From assembly GCA_963995525.1 (NCBI GenBank), contig OZ023216.1, positions 43,520,031-43,584,030 on the forward strand: a stretch of DNA of 64,000 nucleotides, given 5' to 3'. Positions 52,801 through 64,000 of the stretch are shown here, piece by piece. The position numbers and the translations under genes are program-made. The stretch's first letter is position 1. Each line of letters begins with the position of its first letter. The notes under the pieces were generated by a model. It was not told where the DNA came from, did not search any database, and saw nothing but the letters and a program-made list of their open reading frames with translations. The DNA comes from Escarpia spicata (Eukaryota; Annelida; Polychaeta; Sabellida; Siboglinidae).

Positions 52801-55800
52801 TACCTTGTGTGGCCCTGTATAACAATATTACCTTGTGTGGCCCTGTATAACAATCTTACCTTGTGTGGCCCTGTATAACAATCTTACCTTGTGTGGCCCT
52901 GTATAACAATCTTACCTCGTGTTGCCCTGTATAACAATCTTACCTCGTGTGGCCCTGTATAACAATCTTACCTCGTGTTGCCCTGTATAACAATCTTACC
53001 TCGTGTTGCCCTGTATAACAATCTTACCTTGTGTGGCCCTGTATAACAATCTTACCTTGTGTGACCCTGTATAACAATCTTACCTTGTGTGGCCCTGTAT
53101 AACAATCTTACCTTGTGTTGCCCTGTATAACAATCTTACCTTGTGTGGCCCTGTATAACAATCTTACCTTGTGTGACCCTGTATAACAATCTTACCTTGT
53201 GTGACCCTGTATAACAATCTTACCTTGTGTGGCCCTGTATAACAATCTTACCTTGTGTGACCCTGTATAACAATCTTACCTTGTGTGGCCCTGTATAACA
53301 ATCTTACCTTGTGTTGCCCTGTATAACAATCTTACCTTGTGTTGCCCTGTATAACAATCTTACCTTGTGTGGCCCTGTATAACAATCTTACCTTGTGTTG
53401 CCCTGTATAACAATCTTACCTTGTGTGGCCCTGTATAACAATCTTACCTTGTGTGGCCCTGTATAACAATCTTACCTTGTGCGGCCCTGCATAACAATAT
53501 ATTAAGTTGGCCAAGTTCTGAGAGAACTACTCAGGTAGAGATAAAAAAAAATGTTATCGCACACCTAACTTGGTGGTGATTGTGTAGCCTATATCACTTG
53601 ATGGTGATTGTGTGTCACTTGGTGGTGATTGTGTAAGCCTGTGTCATATGGTGGTGACTCTGTAGCCTGTGTCACTTGGTGGTGATTGTGTAAGCCTGTG
53701 TCATATGGTGGTGACTCTGTAGCCTGCGTCACTTGGTGGTGATTGTGTAAGCCTGTGTCATATGGTGGTGACTCTGTAGTCTGTGTCACTTGGTGGTGAT
53801 TGTGTAAGCCTGTGTCATATGGTGGTGACTCTGTAGCCTGTGTCACTTGGTGGTGATTGTGTAGCCTGCATCATCAGAGACCGTGTTGGTGGTGACTCTG
53901 TAGCCTGTGTCACCAGAGACCATGTTGTTGGTGGTGACTCTGTAGCCCATGTCACCTTGTGGTGATTGTGTAGCCTGTGTTACCAGGGACTAAGCTGTTG
54001 GTGGTGACTGTAGCCTGTGTCACTTGGTAATTGTGTTGCCTGTGTCACCTTGTGGTGATTGTATAGCATGTGTCACCAAGGACCATGTTGTTGGTGGTGT
54101 CTTTGTAGCCTGTGTCACCACGGACCATGTTGTTGGTGGTGACTCTGTAGCCTGTGTCACCACGGACCATGTTGTTGGTGGTTTCTGGGAAAAACTGGTT
54201 TTTGACAGGGCAGCAGGAAATACCCGGCATTTACCGGTATTTACCAGTAATTTCCGGGAATAACTCCTAAAACGAGAATAAGTCCATAACTGAGATTAAC
54301 ATTCGTTAGTTCCTGTAACTAAACCTAGTCCAGCTGGAAAGATAATTAATATCGAGAGCAAATACTGGTTACCAGTCCAGGCCTAATCCTTGTTTGTGTT
54401 TGCCAGGAAATCCATGACATGAAAGAGTAAAATATTCAGTTAGTAAATAAATGTCATTGTTACTTTCATAAAGGACAGTGCTCAATTCTGCTGTCTGGGT
54501 CTTCTTCTAAAGAAGTATGGTGATGAAGTCATATAGCCTGTACTAGTGCTGTCTCATATTGTCAGATGTCAGTTTGCAATCTGTTTAAAGAACAAAGAAA
54601 TGTTGAGCTTTGGACATTGGCAGGTATGTATCAGGGTCCATACACAATGACAGATACCAAATTCAAGGCATTTTAATAGAGAATGAACTGGTGCCAGACT
54701 ATTGACTGCAACCCACAGCTGGTCAACAAAAGATGGAGTGACATGAAAATGCTAATCAGTAACACATAGTAACAGCCATGTCAATTTAAGTGGTCATGGA
54801 AGATAAATTTGAAAGAACAGGAAGCCCTGCATCATAGAAAGGGTCCATGGGACCATGGGCAACTGTTGTGCAATATATGCTGATGGGCAGCAAAAGTGCT
54901 CCCCTGCCAGAGTGGGGAGGGTGGCTACTGATGAACAAAGGTTACCAGGGTCAGTGGGCAACTGTAGCCAACAGCAGTTCCATGGGTTATGCAATATAAG
55001 CTGATAAGGCAACTTTATTTATTTGTTGCAGTTTTCAGTCAAACTACATTATGTTTGTCCAGAATCATTCTGGTGATGGTACAGTAGCTTTATTGCAATA
55101 CAGCTCCAAATTTAATACTTTTAAATGTTTTTCCCATTATCCTGGTTTTTACCACTTGTTGAGGGTTTTTCCCAAGACAGCATTTACCGGTATTTTCCAC
55201 CCGGTGTTTACCAGGGTGGGAAAAACGTGCCAACCCTGGTGTCACTTGGTGGTGACTCTGTAGCCTGTGTCACTTGGTGGTGATTGTGTAGCCTGTGTCA
55301 CTTGGTGGTGATTGTGTAGCCTGTGTCACTTGGTGGTGATTGTGTAGCCTGTGTCACTTGGTGGTGATTGTGTAGCCTGTGTCACTTGGTGGTGATTGTG
55401 AAGCCTGTGTCAACAGGAAACATGTTGGTGGTGATTGTGTAGCCTGTGTCAACAGGAAACATGTTGGTGGTGATTGTGTAGCCTGTGTCAACAGGAAACA
55501 TGTTGGTGGTGACTCTGTAGCCTGTGTCACCAGAGACCATGTTGTTGGTGGTGACTCTGTAGCCTGTGTCACCAGGGACCCTGTTGCTGGCAGCAGCCAC
55601 TGCAGAGGATGGGGACGTGTTGTGGACGACGACTGCTGACAGTTTCCCCTTCCAACTCCACCTGCGCATTTTGTGCTTTATAAGAGTGACACACAACATG
55701 TTCCATTGCCATTGGCGGGGTAACGTTTTATGGTCAGTCACGAGGGAGCCATCTGAGTCTGTGCAGCTGATGGAAGTTGCTGTATCAATTTATTAAATCA

Positions 55801-58800
55801 TGAACTGCAGTTTAAGTTTTGGCATACAGCAGTGTCAACTGGCCATGGCAGTCTGAAGCAGAGAGAGTAAGATCCAAGTAGTTGTCTTGGTATTTTTGCT
55901 GTGGAATGATAATATCATTGTGAAATGTTAAAGATCTATGTGGTGACATTTTGTTTTCTTATTTGATGTTACTTTGTTGATGAACATTGCACATTAAAAT
56001 GTCATCTTATAAATGTTATGTTGCTGTTTTAATGGCTTTTGTCTTGTCCACTGAAGATGACAATGGCTACAAAAGGGTGAAATAATTAATCTGTCCGTTA
56101 TGTCACATGTTGCCTAGCAACCAGGTCTTTCAAAAATGTTGCCATAAATGTAAAGCTGCCAGACATTGTATTTTTCGTGGGAATTCTAGCCCCAACTTTT
56201 TCTTGGCAAAAAGGGCAAATTTGCCTAAGCGAGAACATTATATGCGGGAATGGTTAATATGTTGTATGTATGAGGCCACTGAACTTCACTGTATGTAGGA
56301 AGAGATCCAGGATGTGTCTTGTATGTAGGAAGAGATCCAGGTCAGAGTCTGGATGTTTCTTGTATGTAGGAAGAGATCCAGGTCAGAGTCTGGATGTGTC
56401 TTGTATGTAGGAAGAGGTCCAGGTCAGAGTCTGGATGTGTCTTGTATGTAGGAACAGATCCAGGTCAGAGTCTGGATGTGTCTTGTATGTAGGAAGCGGT
56501 CCAGGTCAGAGTCTGGATGTGTCTTGTATGCAGGAAGAGGTACAGGTCAGAGACTGGATGTGTCTTGTATGTAGGAAGAGGTGTAAGTCAGAGTCTGGAT
56601 GTTTCTTGTATGTAGGAAGAGATCCAAGTCAGAGTCTGGATGTGTCTTGTATGTAGGAAGAGGTCCAAGTCAGAGTCTGGATGTGTCTTGTATGTAGGAA
56701 GAGATCCAGGTCAGAGTCTGGATGTGTCTTGTGTGTAGGAAGAGGTCCAGGTCAGAGTCTGGATGTGTCTTGTGTGCAGGAAGAGGTCCAGGTCAGAGTC
56801 TGGATGTGTCTTGTGTGCAGGAAGAGGTCCAGGTCAGAGTCTGGATGTGTCTTGTGTGTAGGAAGAGGTCCAGGTCAGAGTCTGGATGTGTCTTGTGTGT
56901 AGGAAGAGGTCCAGGTCAGAGTCTGGATGTTTCTTGTGTGTAGGAAGAGGTCCAGGTCAGAGTCTGGATGTGTCTTGTGTGTAGGAAGAGGTCCAGGTCA
57001 GAGTCTGGATGTGTCTTGTGTGTAGGAAGAGATCTAGGTCAGAGTCTGGATGTGTCTTGTGTGTAGGAAGAGGTCCAGGTCAGAGTCTGGATGTTTCTTG
57101 TGTGTAGGAAGAGGTCCAGGTCAGAGTCTGGATGTGTCTTGTGTGTAGGAAGAGGTCCAGGTCAGAGTCTGGATGTTTCTTGTGTGTAGGAAGAGGTCCA
57201 GGTCAGAGTCTGGATGTGTCTTGTGTGTAGGAAGAGGTCCAGGTTAGAGTCTGGATGTGTCTTGTGTGTAGGAAGAGGTCCAGGTCAGAGTCTGGATGTT
57301 TCTTGTATGTAGGAAGTGGTCCAGGTCAGAGTCTGGCTCCAAGCGCTTTACACTTTACTTCCTGGCTGACCTGTTCAATCGATCACCATCTTGACGTCTC
57401 TGGGAAGCATTGAGCCACACTGCAATAAATGCGCGAAGACTATTTGTACACAAATATCCACCACTGTCTCTAGCCAGGTACTCATTCATACAGCTAAGTG
57501 AATTGAAGCAATGTAGAGTAAACAAACTTGCCCAAGGTTCGACCCCACGCACAGGATTTGAACCCGCATTCTCTCAGTCGAGAGTCAGAGGCTCTTACAG
57601 CTGTGCTACTGCGCCCCTGCTGTGTCTTGTAGGAAGTGATGCCAATCCAGGGTCAGAGGCTCTTACAGCTGTGCTACTGTGCCCCTGCTGTGGCTTGTAG
57701 GAAGTGATGCCAATCCAGGGTCAGGCGTGGGCAATCTCGGAGATGCCGTCCTGGAGCGCTGACCTGGGAGAGATTTGTCTAATGGAGGAGATGGGAAAGG
57801 CAGACCCCCCAGCCGTCGTCACCCAACACCTTGACCCACCCAGGAAGTTTGTCCTCATCAACTCACAGGTGAGGGGATCATTGTCCTTAACTCACAGGTG
57901 TGGGATCATTGTCCTTAACTCACACGTAGTGATCATTGTCCTGAATTCACAGGTGTGAGGATCATTGTCTTTAACTCAGGTGAGGAGATCATTGTCCTTA
58001 ACTCACATGTGAGGGGATCATTGTCCGTAACTCAGTCCGTAACTCACATGTGAGGGATCATTGTCCTTAACTTATAGGTGAGGGGATCATTGTCCTTAAC
58101 TCATAGGTGAGAGATCATTGTCCTTAACTCACAGGTGAGGGGTCATTGTCCTTAACTCACAGGTGAGGGGATCATTGTCCTTAACTCATAGGTTTGGGGA
58201 TCATTGTCCTTAATTCACAGGTGAGGGGATCATTGTCCTTAACTCACATGTGAGGGATCATTGTCCCTAACTCAGGTGAGGGGATCAATGTCCTTAACTC
58301 ATAGGTTAGGGAATCATTGTCCTTAACTCATACATGGGGGTCATTGTCCTTAACTCACAGGTGAGGGGATCATTTTCCTTAAATCACAGGGGACGGAGTC
58401 TTGGTAATCGTCATCAAACACAGTTAAACATTAGTATTATTTATCAAATTATTTTGTATTTTTCCATATCAGAATCCAAATGCAACATTTGACAGTGGAA
58501 GAGTGACACTGCATTGTACATGTTGATAATTGTTAAAGAGTGGTCTGTGGGCAGCTCTAATGTATACCTTTGCCTCTGCAGGACTGCTACCTCATGACGA
58601 AGCAGCAGCCAGTAGACCAGCTGCGACAGCTGCTGCTGAATGCATCCCCTGACTCGGAGCAAGTGAAGGCATTCTTCAAACTCCACCGGGTAGGTCATCC
58701 ACACCCTCTCCCTCATCCACACCTTCTCCCTCATCCACACCCTCTCCCTCATCCACACCCTATCCCTCAACCAAAACCTCTCCCTCATCCACACCCTCTC

Positions 58801-61800
58801 CCTCATACACACCCTCTCCCTCATCCACACCCTCTCCCTCATCCACACCCTCTCCCTCAACCACACCCTATCCCTCATCCACACCCTCTCCCTCAACCAC
58901 ACCCTCCCTCATCCACACCCTATCCCTCATCCACACCCTCTCCCTCAACCACACCCTCTCCCTCGTCCTCACACTCCCTCATCCACACGCTTTCCCTCAT
59001 CCACACACTCTCCCTCAACCACACCCTCATGCACACCCTCTCCCTCATCCATACTCTCTCCCTCATCCACACACTCCCTCAACCACATCCTCATGCACAC
59101 CCTCTCCCTCATCCATACCCTCGCCCTAATCCACACACTCTCCCTCAACCACACCCTCTCCCTCATCCACACACTCCCTCAACCACACCCTCTCCCTCTC
59201 CCTCATCCACACACTCTCCCTCATCCACACATTCTCCCTCAACCACACCCTCTCCCTCATCCACACCCTCATCCACACACTCTCCCTCATCCACACCCTC
59301 TCCCTCATCCACACACTCTCCCTCAACCACACCCTCTCCCTCATCCACACACTCTCCCTCATCCACACATTCTCCCTCAACCACACCCTCTCCCTCATCC
59401 ACACCCTCATCCACACCCTCATCCACACCCTCTCCCTCATCCACACCCTCTCCCTCATCCACACCCTCTCCCTCATCCACACCCTCTCCCTCATCCACAC
59501 CCTCTCCCTCATCCACACCCTCTCCCTCATCCACACCCTCCCTCATCCACACCCTCTCCCTCATCCACACCCTCTCCCTATCCACACCCTCTCCCTCATC
59601 CACACCCTCTCCCTCATCCACACCGTAGTCCACAACATTGGAACTGCTGACACCATTATATAATATAAAACGTTACATTTGTGATATGTATCCTATAAAC
59701 AGCTTCTATGATCTTGGATAATTCATGGGCAATACTTATGGCAAAGCTACAATTTATTTTAATGATTCCATTAAACCCCTGGTTATTATTAATGAAACAA
59801 TGTGTTGCATTAATACACATTACGTGCCACGTCCCCATCACAATCAACGGTCCTCATCAATGGTCCTCATCAACGGTCCTCATCACTTGAGGACAACTTC
59901 AGGAACTGTGCATAGCATCATGAACAAGTGATTTACGTTCATCTGACGTACTGTACGAATCCAAAACCCGGTAATAATCCTTAACCAATGGGGAATTTCA
60001 CAAAAAAAGTTACTTTTCTTCGGTTGTGTAATCGCTGAAGGTTTGGCATCTAAAAAGCAACGCATCTAGGAGTAAACATTGACCCGCCTCCACACCTCCA
60101 TGCCTCCACACCTCCATGCCTCCACACCTCCATGCCTCCACGCCTCCACCCCTCCATGCCTCCACACCTCCATGCTACATAGGCTAGCTGGGTTAAAGTA
60201 GTAGCTGGGTGTTGATTGATGTGTGTGTTTGTAGGAACAAGCGTGTGCCACCTGTCTAATCCTGGCTTGTAGTACTCGGGCGGTCGACAAAGAGGTGGGT
60301 CTTGTAGATGACATCACCTTCGTGTGACCTTCACAGCTCCTGTGTAGCTCTAAGTTAACTATCTTGCAAGGTATTCAGTAGTCGTTGAAGTTTCTTGTAG
60401 AATTTGCTAGATGTATGAATAGGCTTTTCAACTAAATTTTTTGAATAGGCTTTTCAACTAAATTTTTTTTAAACTTGATATTCAGTATAAAAATCTTTAA
60501 AATAATTTATTATATTAGCAATGTGTAGAAAACAGCGGTTTTCTGCATTCCACAACTTTGTACCATTTCTGTACACTGTAGAGCTGAATAATGTTAAACT
60601 TGGCAGACTTAAAACATCGCTGTTTTGATGTGTATGATGCGCTACCAAACACCCGTCCAGCGCCATGTGTTTCTTTGTCGTCCACATCGTCATGCCTAAC
60701 TGATGTTCACCATCGTCATGCCTGATTGATGTTCACCATCGTCATGCCTGATTGATGTTCACCATCGTCATGCCTGGCTGATGTTCACCATCGTCATGCC
60801 TGGCTGATGTTCACCAGTTGGGGTCATGGTCATTACCAGTGTCTTCATTGTTCATAGATATCAACATTACACATCTGCAACACTTCAGCCTGACTGCTGT
60901 GAAATAATGTCAACAAACATATGAGAGTATTCATTAATGAATGCTCTTCTACCATTACCATCAATTTACGTGTATAATACGCCCCCATGTATAATATGAC
61001 CCTGACTTTTGCTAACTTTTGATAGAATTTCTATATCATGTATAATATGCACCCCGACTTTTAGCAGTTACGGGAGTGCGATTCTTGCCTTTTGTGATAA
61101 TATTACTAGTTTTCTAGCAGTGTTATCCTGGTCTACAAACATTGATAAATTGATCAGAGAAATTTAGTTTAGCCTTAGCACCATGTATAATATGCACCCC
61201 AACTTTTGAGTAAAAAGTGAAGGAAACAAATGCGTATTATACACAGAAATTTCCGGTATTTACGTTTACCTCCTCAGACTGTGACACTGATAGGGAACAC
61301 CTGACTAACATGTGATCGGCTGTTAAGTTATGCAACTAAAGACAAATAGAACGAGAAACTTAGTGCTGAAATTGTCTTATTCAAATTTAGTGTCGTCATA
61401 GCGACATCGAGACGTGACTTGTTTGTGGTTGTTCACAGGTGGTGGAGGAAGCGACCCGGGCTTACTTCCTGTATGGAGGAGAGCCGGAATGTAACTTTGC
61501 TGTGTCTGCAGGGGGAGTCAACACCATGTATAGTGAGTGACATGTGTCACCAGGACACTATTCTTGAGACATCAACAATTGTCCTGGTGGCGCACCCTGG
61601 TCATCATTTCTCAATATGCAACATCACTGTTACAGAACAAAATCAACTTTTAAGAGCAGATTTGAGCTTATAAGCTGATAAGAACGTTAGTGAGTTGGTC
61701 CCCAGAGCATTCTTATGAGCTGATAAGAACATTAGTGAGACGGTCCCCAGAGCATTCTTATGAGCTGATAAAAATGTTAGTGAGATGTTCCCCAGAGGAT

Positions 61801-63509
61801 TCTTATGAGCTGATAAAAATGTTAGTGAGATGTTCCCCAGAGCATTCTTATGAGCTGATAAAAATGTTAGTGAGATGGTCCCCAGAGCATTCTTATGAGC
61901 TGATAAAAATGTTAGTGAGATGGTCCCCAGAGCATTCTTATGAGCTGATAAAAATGTTAGTGAGATGGTCCCCAGAGCATTCTTATGAGCTGATAAAAAT
62001 GTTAGTGAGATGGTCCACAGAGCATTCTTATGAGCTGATAAAAATGTTAGTGAGATGGTCCCCAGAGCATTCTTATGAGCTGATAAAAATGTTAGTGAGA
62101 TGTTCCCCAGAGCATTCTTATGAGCTGATAAAAATGTTAGTGAGATGTTCCCCAGAGCATTCTTATGAGCTGATAAAAATGTTAGTGAGATGGTCCCCAG
62201 AGCATTCTTATGAGCTGATAAAAATTTTAGTGAGATGGTCCCCAGAGCATTCTTATGAGCTGATAAAAATGTTAGTGAGATGGTCCCCAGAGCATTCTTA
62301 TGAGCTGATAAAAATGTCAGTGAGATGGTCCCCAGAGCATTCTTATGAGCTGATAAAAATGTTAGTGAGATGGTCCCCAGAGCATTCTTATGAGCTGATA
62401 AAAATGTTAGTGAGATGGTCCCCAGAGCATTCTTATGAGCTGATAAAAATGTTAGTGAGATGGTACCCAGAGCATTCTTATGAGCTGATAAAAATGTTAG
62501 TGAGATGGTCCCCAGAGCATTCTTATGAGCTGATAAAAATGTTAGTGAGATGGTCCCCAGAGCATTCTTATGAGTTGATAAAAATGTTAGTGAGATGTTC
62601 CCCAGAGCATTCTTATGAGCTGATAAGAACATTAGTGAGACGGTCCCCAGAGCATTCTTATGAGCTGATAAAAATGTTAGTTAGATGTTCCCCAGAGGAT
62701 TCTTATGAGCTGATAAAAATGTTAGTGAGATGTTCCCCAGAGCATTCTTATGAGCTGATAAAAATGTTAGTGAGATGGTCCCCAGAGCATTTTTATGAGC
62801 TGATAAAAATGTTAGTGAGATGGTCCCCAGAGCATTCTTATGAGCTGATAAAAATGTTAGTGAGATGGTCCCCAGAGCATTCTTATGAGCTTATAAAAAT
62901 GTTAGTGAGATGGTCCCCAGAGCATTCTTATGAGCTGATAAAAATGTTAGTGAGATGGTCCCCAGAGCATTCTTATGAGCTGATAAAAATGTTAGTGAGA
63001 TGGTCCCCAGAGCATTCTTATGAGCTGATAAAAATGTTAGTGAGATGGTCCCCAGAGCATTCTTATGAGCTGATAAAAATGTTAGTGAGATGGTCCCCAG
63101 AGCATTCTTATGAGCTGATAAAAATGTTAGTGAGATGGTCCCCAGAGCATTCTTCAGTGTCATTATTTTATTCCACGTTAATCTTCATGTAATTGCGTAG
63201 TGTGGTATAACTATTCAAGGGTAAATACTGATTTTAGCTCTGTGAAATTCTATTCATGTCTGTGATGGCTCTTAATTATATCAGTTTCCATGCTGTAATG
63301 CAGAAAGATATTTCATAGATGATTGTTTCTTGTGGGAAACAAATTGTAAGTTTGCTGCTATACTTTACCTGCTGATGCTGCTAAATAAAACAGTCTTGTG
63401 AATGAAGTTGTGAGACTACTAGATGAACTCACAGAATAACTCTGACTTGCAGATGGGCCGCAGTCTTTCCTGAGTGGAGCCAGTGGATTCGGTACACCAA
63501 GGAGAGGAG
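43812..63509 (+). CDS. NUP155: nucleoporin NUP155, internal exons (partial gene)
   Basis: Exons, all phase-consistent except around 55.6-57.7 kb: 43812-43882, 44506-44598, 45632-45780, 48506-48611, 49398-49471, 50454-50545, 51361-51458, 51808-51957, 55576-~55655, 57719-57868, 58582-58689, 60235-60294, 61439-61532 and 63453-63509. The product matches the N-terminal beta-propeller region of NUP155 (Nup133/Nup155-like family): [67 protein letters not shown] strand end, [10 protein letters not shown] and [17 protein letters not shown]155 is a scaffold subunit of the inner ring of the nuclear pore. The first ~130 residues and the C-terminal half are outside the recognised sequence. The donor after the exon at 55576 is unresolved. 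Confidence 0.93.
43874..43984. repeat. duplicated exon end plus donor
   Basis: The sequence 'caaagcctggtgggtgcctagactttc', which spans the exon end and the gtgggt donor of the first NUP155 exon, occurs again about 83 bases downstream inside the intron. Confidence 0.85.
44559..45378. repeat. 63-bp minisatellite containing exon end and splice donor
   Basis: About 13 copies. Each unit starts with the last ~40 bases of the NUP155 exon (encoding [13 protein letters not shown]), then the GAAG|GTTGGT donor, then ~20 intronic bases. The unit is 21 codons and stays in the exon's frame without a stop through the whole array. One copy has a 3-base deletion that keeps the frame. Confidence 0.95.
45808..46775. 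repeat. 38-bp minisatellite
   Basis: About 25 copies of 'tagggacagttccatttgta' plus 'aacattcgttcacctgca', starting some 30 bases after the gtaagt donor at 45781. Confidence 0.93.
47057..47227. repeat. 18-bp minisatellite, first block
   Basis: Units of 'ggagaggacagtcgttta'. The array is interrupted by a foldback element and resumes at 47653. Confidence 0.92.
47228..47652. mobile_element. 425-bp foldback MITE
   Basis: Nearly the whole element is a long imperfect inverted repeat, from GGCACTTGTGTAGAATC at the left to its complement at the right, with arms of roughly 200 bp. The flanking octamer GAGGACAG is present on both sides, fitting an 8-bp (hAT-like) target duplication, though the surrounding minisatellite also contains that octamer. 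No coding capacity. Confidence 0.85.
47653..48215. repeat. 18-bp minisatellite, second block
   Basis: Units 'aggagaggacagttgttt' with GACGGCAG and GAAGACAG variants, same orientation as the first block. Shorter 'tgtgttatctgtatacta' repeats follow at 48350-48490. Confidence 0.92.
48601..49218. repeat. 40-bp minisatellite containing exon end and splice donor
   Basis: About 15 copies of a unit with 'ttgatgatggtatgcacaat' and 'gttcttacccattaacttt'. The exon at 48506-48611 ends in GATGATG followed by gtatgc, so the exon edge and donor are the first unit. Most later copies have GGCACGC in place of GGTATGC, which destroys the GT. Confidence 0.94.
50755..51318. repeat. TGTGTCC/TGTGTCT microsatellite
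   Basis: Array of 7-9-base TGTGTCCATG/TGTGTCTG units in the intron before the exon at 51361. Confidence 0.95.
52790..53505. repeat. 28-bp minisatellite
   Basis: About 25 copies of 'taccttgtgtggccctgtat' plus 'aacaatct'. It lies mid-intron and is not linked to a splice site. 51958-52789 holds no exon that I can recognise. Confidence 0.95.
53570..54182. repeat. 'ggtggtgattgtgtagcctg' minisatellite, first block
   Basis: Units alternate 'cttggtggtgattgtgtagc' and 'ctgtgtcatatggtggtgac'; later units read 'gtcaccacggaccatgttg'. The later type includes the acceptor of the next NUP155 exon. Confidence 0.9.
54183..55235. other. unique intronic DNA
   Basis: Non-repetitive stretch between two blocks of the same minisatellite. 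It contains 'ttaccggtatttaccagtaa'-like segments but no recognisable exon. Confidence 0.4.
55236..55580. repeat. minisatellite containing a splice acceptor
   Basis: Same family as 53570-54182. The last unit, 'gtagcctgtgtcaccaggga' plus 'ccctgttgctgg', is the real acceptor and first bases of the NUP155 exon at 55576. Upstream units read 'gtcaccagagaccatgttg' and 'gtcaacaggaaacatgttg', so many keep an AG at the same place. Confidence 0.88.
56290..57335. repeat. 41-bp minisatellite resembling the next splice acceptor
   Basis: About 25 copies of 'aggaagaggtccaggtcaga' plus 'gtctggatgtgtcttgtgtgt'. The acceptor of the exon at 57719 reads 'aggaagtgatgccaatccagggtcag', a close relative, and is itself duplicated at about 57630-57655. 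Confidence 0.9.
57609..57722. repeat. 63-bp tandem duplication covering an acceptor
   Basis: The block 'ttgtaggaagtgatgccaat' plus 'ccagggtcag' occurs at about 57627 and 57693. Only the second leads into the NUP155 exon. Confidence 0.8.
57860..58392. repeat. 29-bp minisatellite containing exon end and splice donor
   Basis: About 18 copies of 'aactcacaggtgaggggatc' plus 'attgtcctt'. The exon at 57719-57868 ends AACTCACAG|GTGAGG, so each unit reproduces an exon end and a consensus donor. Confidence 0.93.
58690..59626. repeat. 18-bp minisatellite starting at a splice donor
   Basis: About 50 copies of 'ctccctcatccacaccct', beginning 6-7 bases after the gtaggt donor at 58690. It produces long His/Pro frames that are not genes. 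Confidence 0.95.
60085..60175. repeat. short 16-bp repeat
   Basis: Five or six copies of 'ccacacctccatgcct' shortly before the exon at 60235. 59630-60084 is non-repetitive intron with no gene seen. Confidence 0.85.
60680..60815. repeat. 26-bp repeat
   Basis: Five copies of 'catcgtcatgcctgattgat' plus 'gttcac'. The rest of 60295-61438 is A/T-rich intron with no exon recognised. Confidence 0.88.
61680..63152. repeat. 45-bp minisatellite
   Basis: About 32 copies of 'gagctgataaaaatgttagt' plus 'gagatggtccccagagcattcttat'. The unit is 15 codons and stop-free in one frame on each strand, giving artefact frames of up to 500 codons. 'gttagtgagatgg' resembles the nearby donor context 'tatagtgagtgac', but the link is weaker than for other arrays. 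Confidence 0.95.
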
Positions 63510-63539
63510 GTGAATTCAACATTTATTTTGAAATACGAC

Positions 63540-64000
63540 TTGCAGGTCATGTGACTTGTTTGACCGATGTGTCTGTAAGTCATGTGACATGTTTGACCGG
63601 TGTGTCTGTAGGTCTTGTGACATGTTTGACCTGTGTGTGTCTGTAGGTCAAGTGTGTCTGTGGATCATGTGACATGTTTGATCGGTGTGTGTCTGTAGGT
63701 TATGTGACATGTATGACCAGTGTGTGTCTGTAGGTCATGTGTGTCTGTAGGTTATGTGACATGTTTGATCGGTGTGTGTCTGTAGGTCATGTGTGTCTGT
63801 GGATCATGTGACATGTATGACCAGTGTGTGTCTGTAGGTCATGTGTATCTGTAGGTTATGTGACATGTTTGATCGGTGTGTGTCTGTAGGTCATGTGTGT
63901 CTGTGGATCATGTGACATGTTTGATCGGTGTGTGTCTGTAGGTCACGTGACATGTTTGACCGGTGTGTGTCTGTAGGTCATTTGTGTCTGTAGGTTATGT
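63540..64000. repeat. 'ggtcatgtgacatgtttgac' minisatellite
   Basis: Units of about 36 and 60 bp with 'cggtgtgtgtctgtaggtca', starting about 30 bases after the donor of the exon ending at 63509 and running past the window edge. Confidence 0.92.

Noticed and set aside
56290..58392. CRISPR-like alternation of repeat and spacer
   Set aside because: Repeats are contiguous minisatellites without distinct spacers, in a eukaryotic intron; no cas genes.
58570..59650. 352-codon His/Pro frame and its opposite-strand shadows
   Set aside because: Only the first ~36 codons are a real NUP155 exon; the rest is an 18-bp array.
61690..63192. 500-codon open frame and 329-codon opposite-strand frame
   Set aside because: A 45-bp unit is 15 codons and lacks stops in these frames. 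No exon signal beyond the array.

Overview
The window looks like animal nuclear DNA, probably a marine invertebrate. The evidence is spliced genes with GT/AG introns in consistent phase, a NUP155-type nucleoporin, a YWTD/EGF receptor-like gene, LINE reverse-transcriptase remnants, long TG/CA and CCCT microsatellites, and introns packed with minisatellites. A lancelet (amphioxus) is my best guess, from the vertebrate-like NUP155 and minisatellite-rich introns, but the sequence alone does not prove it. I saw no tRNA, rRNA or CRISPR array.

Left part (1-12,620). A LINE 3' end (3-254) is followed by a 'caaggcacgcagtcacaac' minisatellite. A degraded Polinton/Maverick element (Polinton-A, 1488-12144) sits inside this minisatellite, with ~0.5-0.6 kb terminal inverted repeats beginning AGTAGT and a near-perfect 6-bp target duplication. 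It keeps intact frames for the penton-like protein, a small membrane protein, a CxxC protein, an RPA-like protein and an ATPase/virion-protein chimera. Its protease, hexon-like capsid protein, core protein, integrase and left-arm genes are broken, and no polymerase body is present.

Host segment (12.6-19.4 kb). It carries the last five recognisable exons (minus strand) of a YWTD-propeller/EGF protein, several microsatellites, and a LINE fragment part of which has become a minisatellite.

Intact element (Polinton-B, 19417-36130) has 287-bp inverted repeats. Rightward genes: an RPA-like ssDNA-binding candidate, a PPxY/CxxC protein and protein-primed DNA polymerase B. A leftward block, convergent with the polymerase, encodes NADAR, packaging ATPase, two conserved proteins of unknown role, chromodomain integrase, membrane protein, penton-like protein, basic core-like protein, hexon-like major capsid protein and adenain-type protease. 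A separate leftward spliced gene lies by the left repeat. Together these make replication, integration, packaging and capsid modules: an endogenous virus-like transposon that looks complete.

Right part (36.1-64 kb). After a LINE remnant and the last exons of an unidentified gene (38.8-40.4 kb) come 13 phase-consistent NUP155 exons (43.8-63.5 kb). Nearly every intron is filled by a minisatellite, and several arrays have a repeat unit that contains the exon edge and its splice site. A 425-bp foldback element lies inside one array.

The points most worth a second look are the junction-anchored minisatellites, the CTCF-like motif arrays in the inverted repeats of both Polintons, the NADAR gene, the RPA-like gene shared by both elements, and the spliced early genes of Polinton-B.
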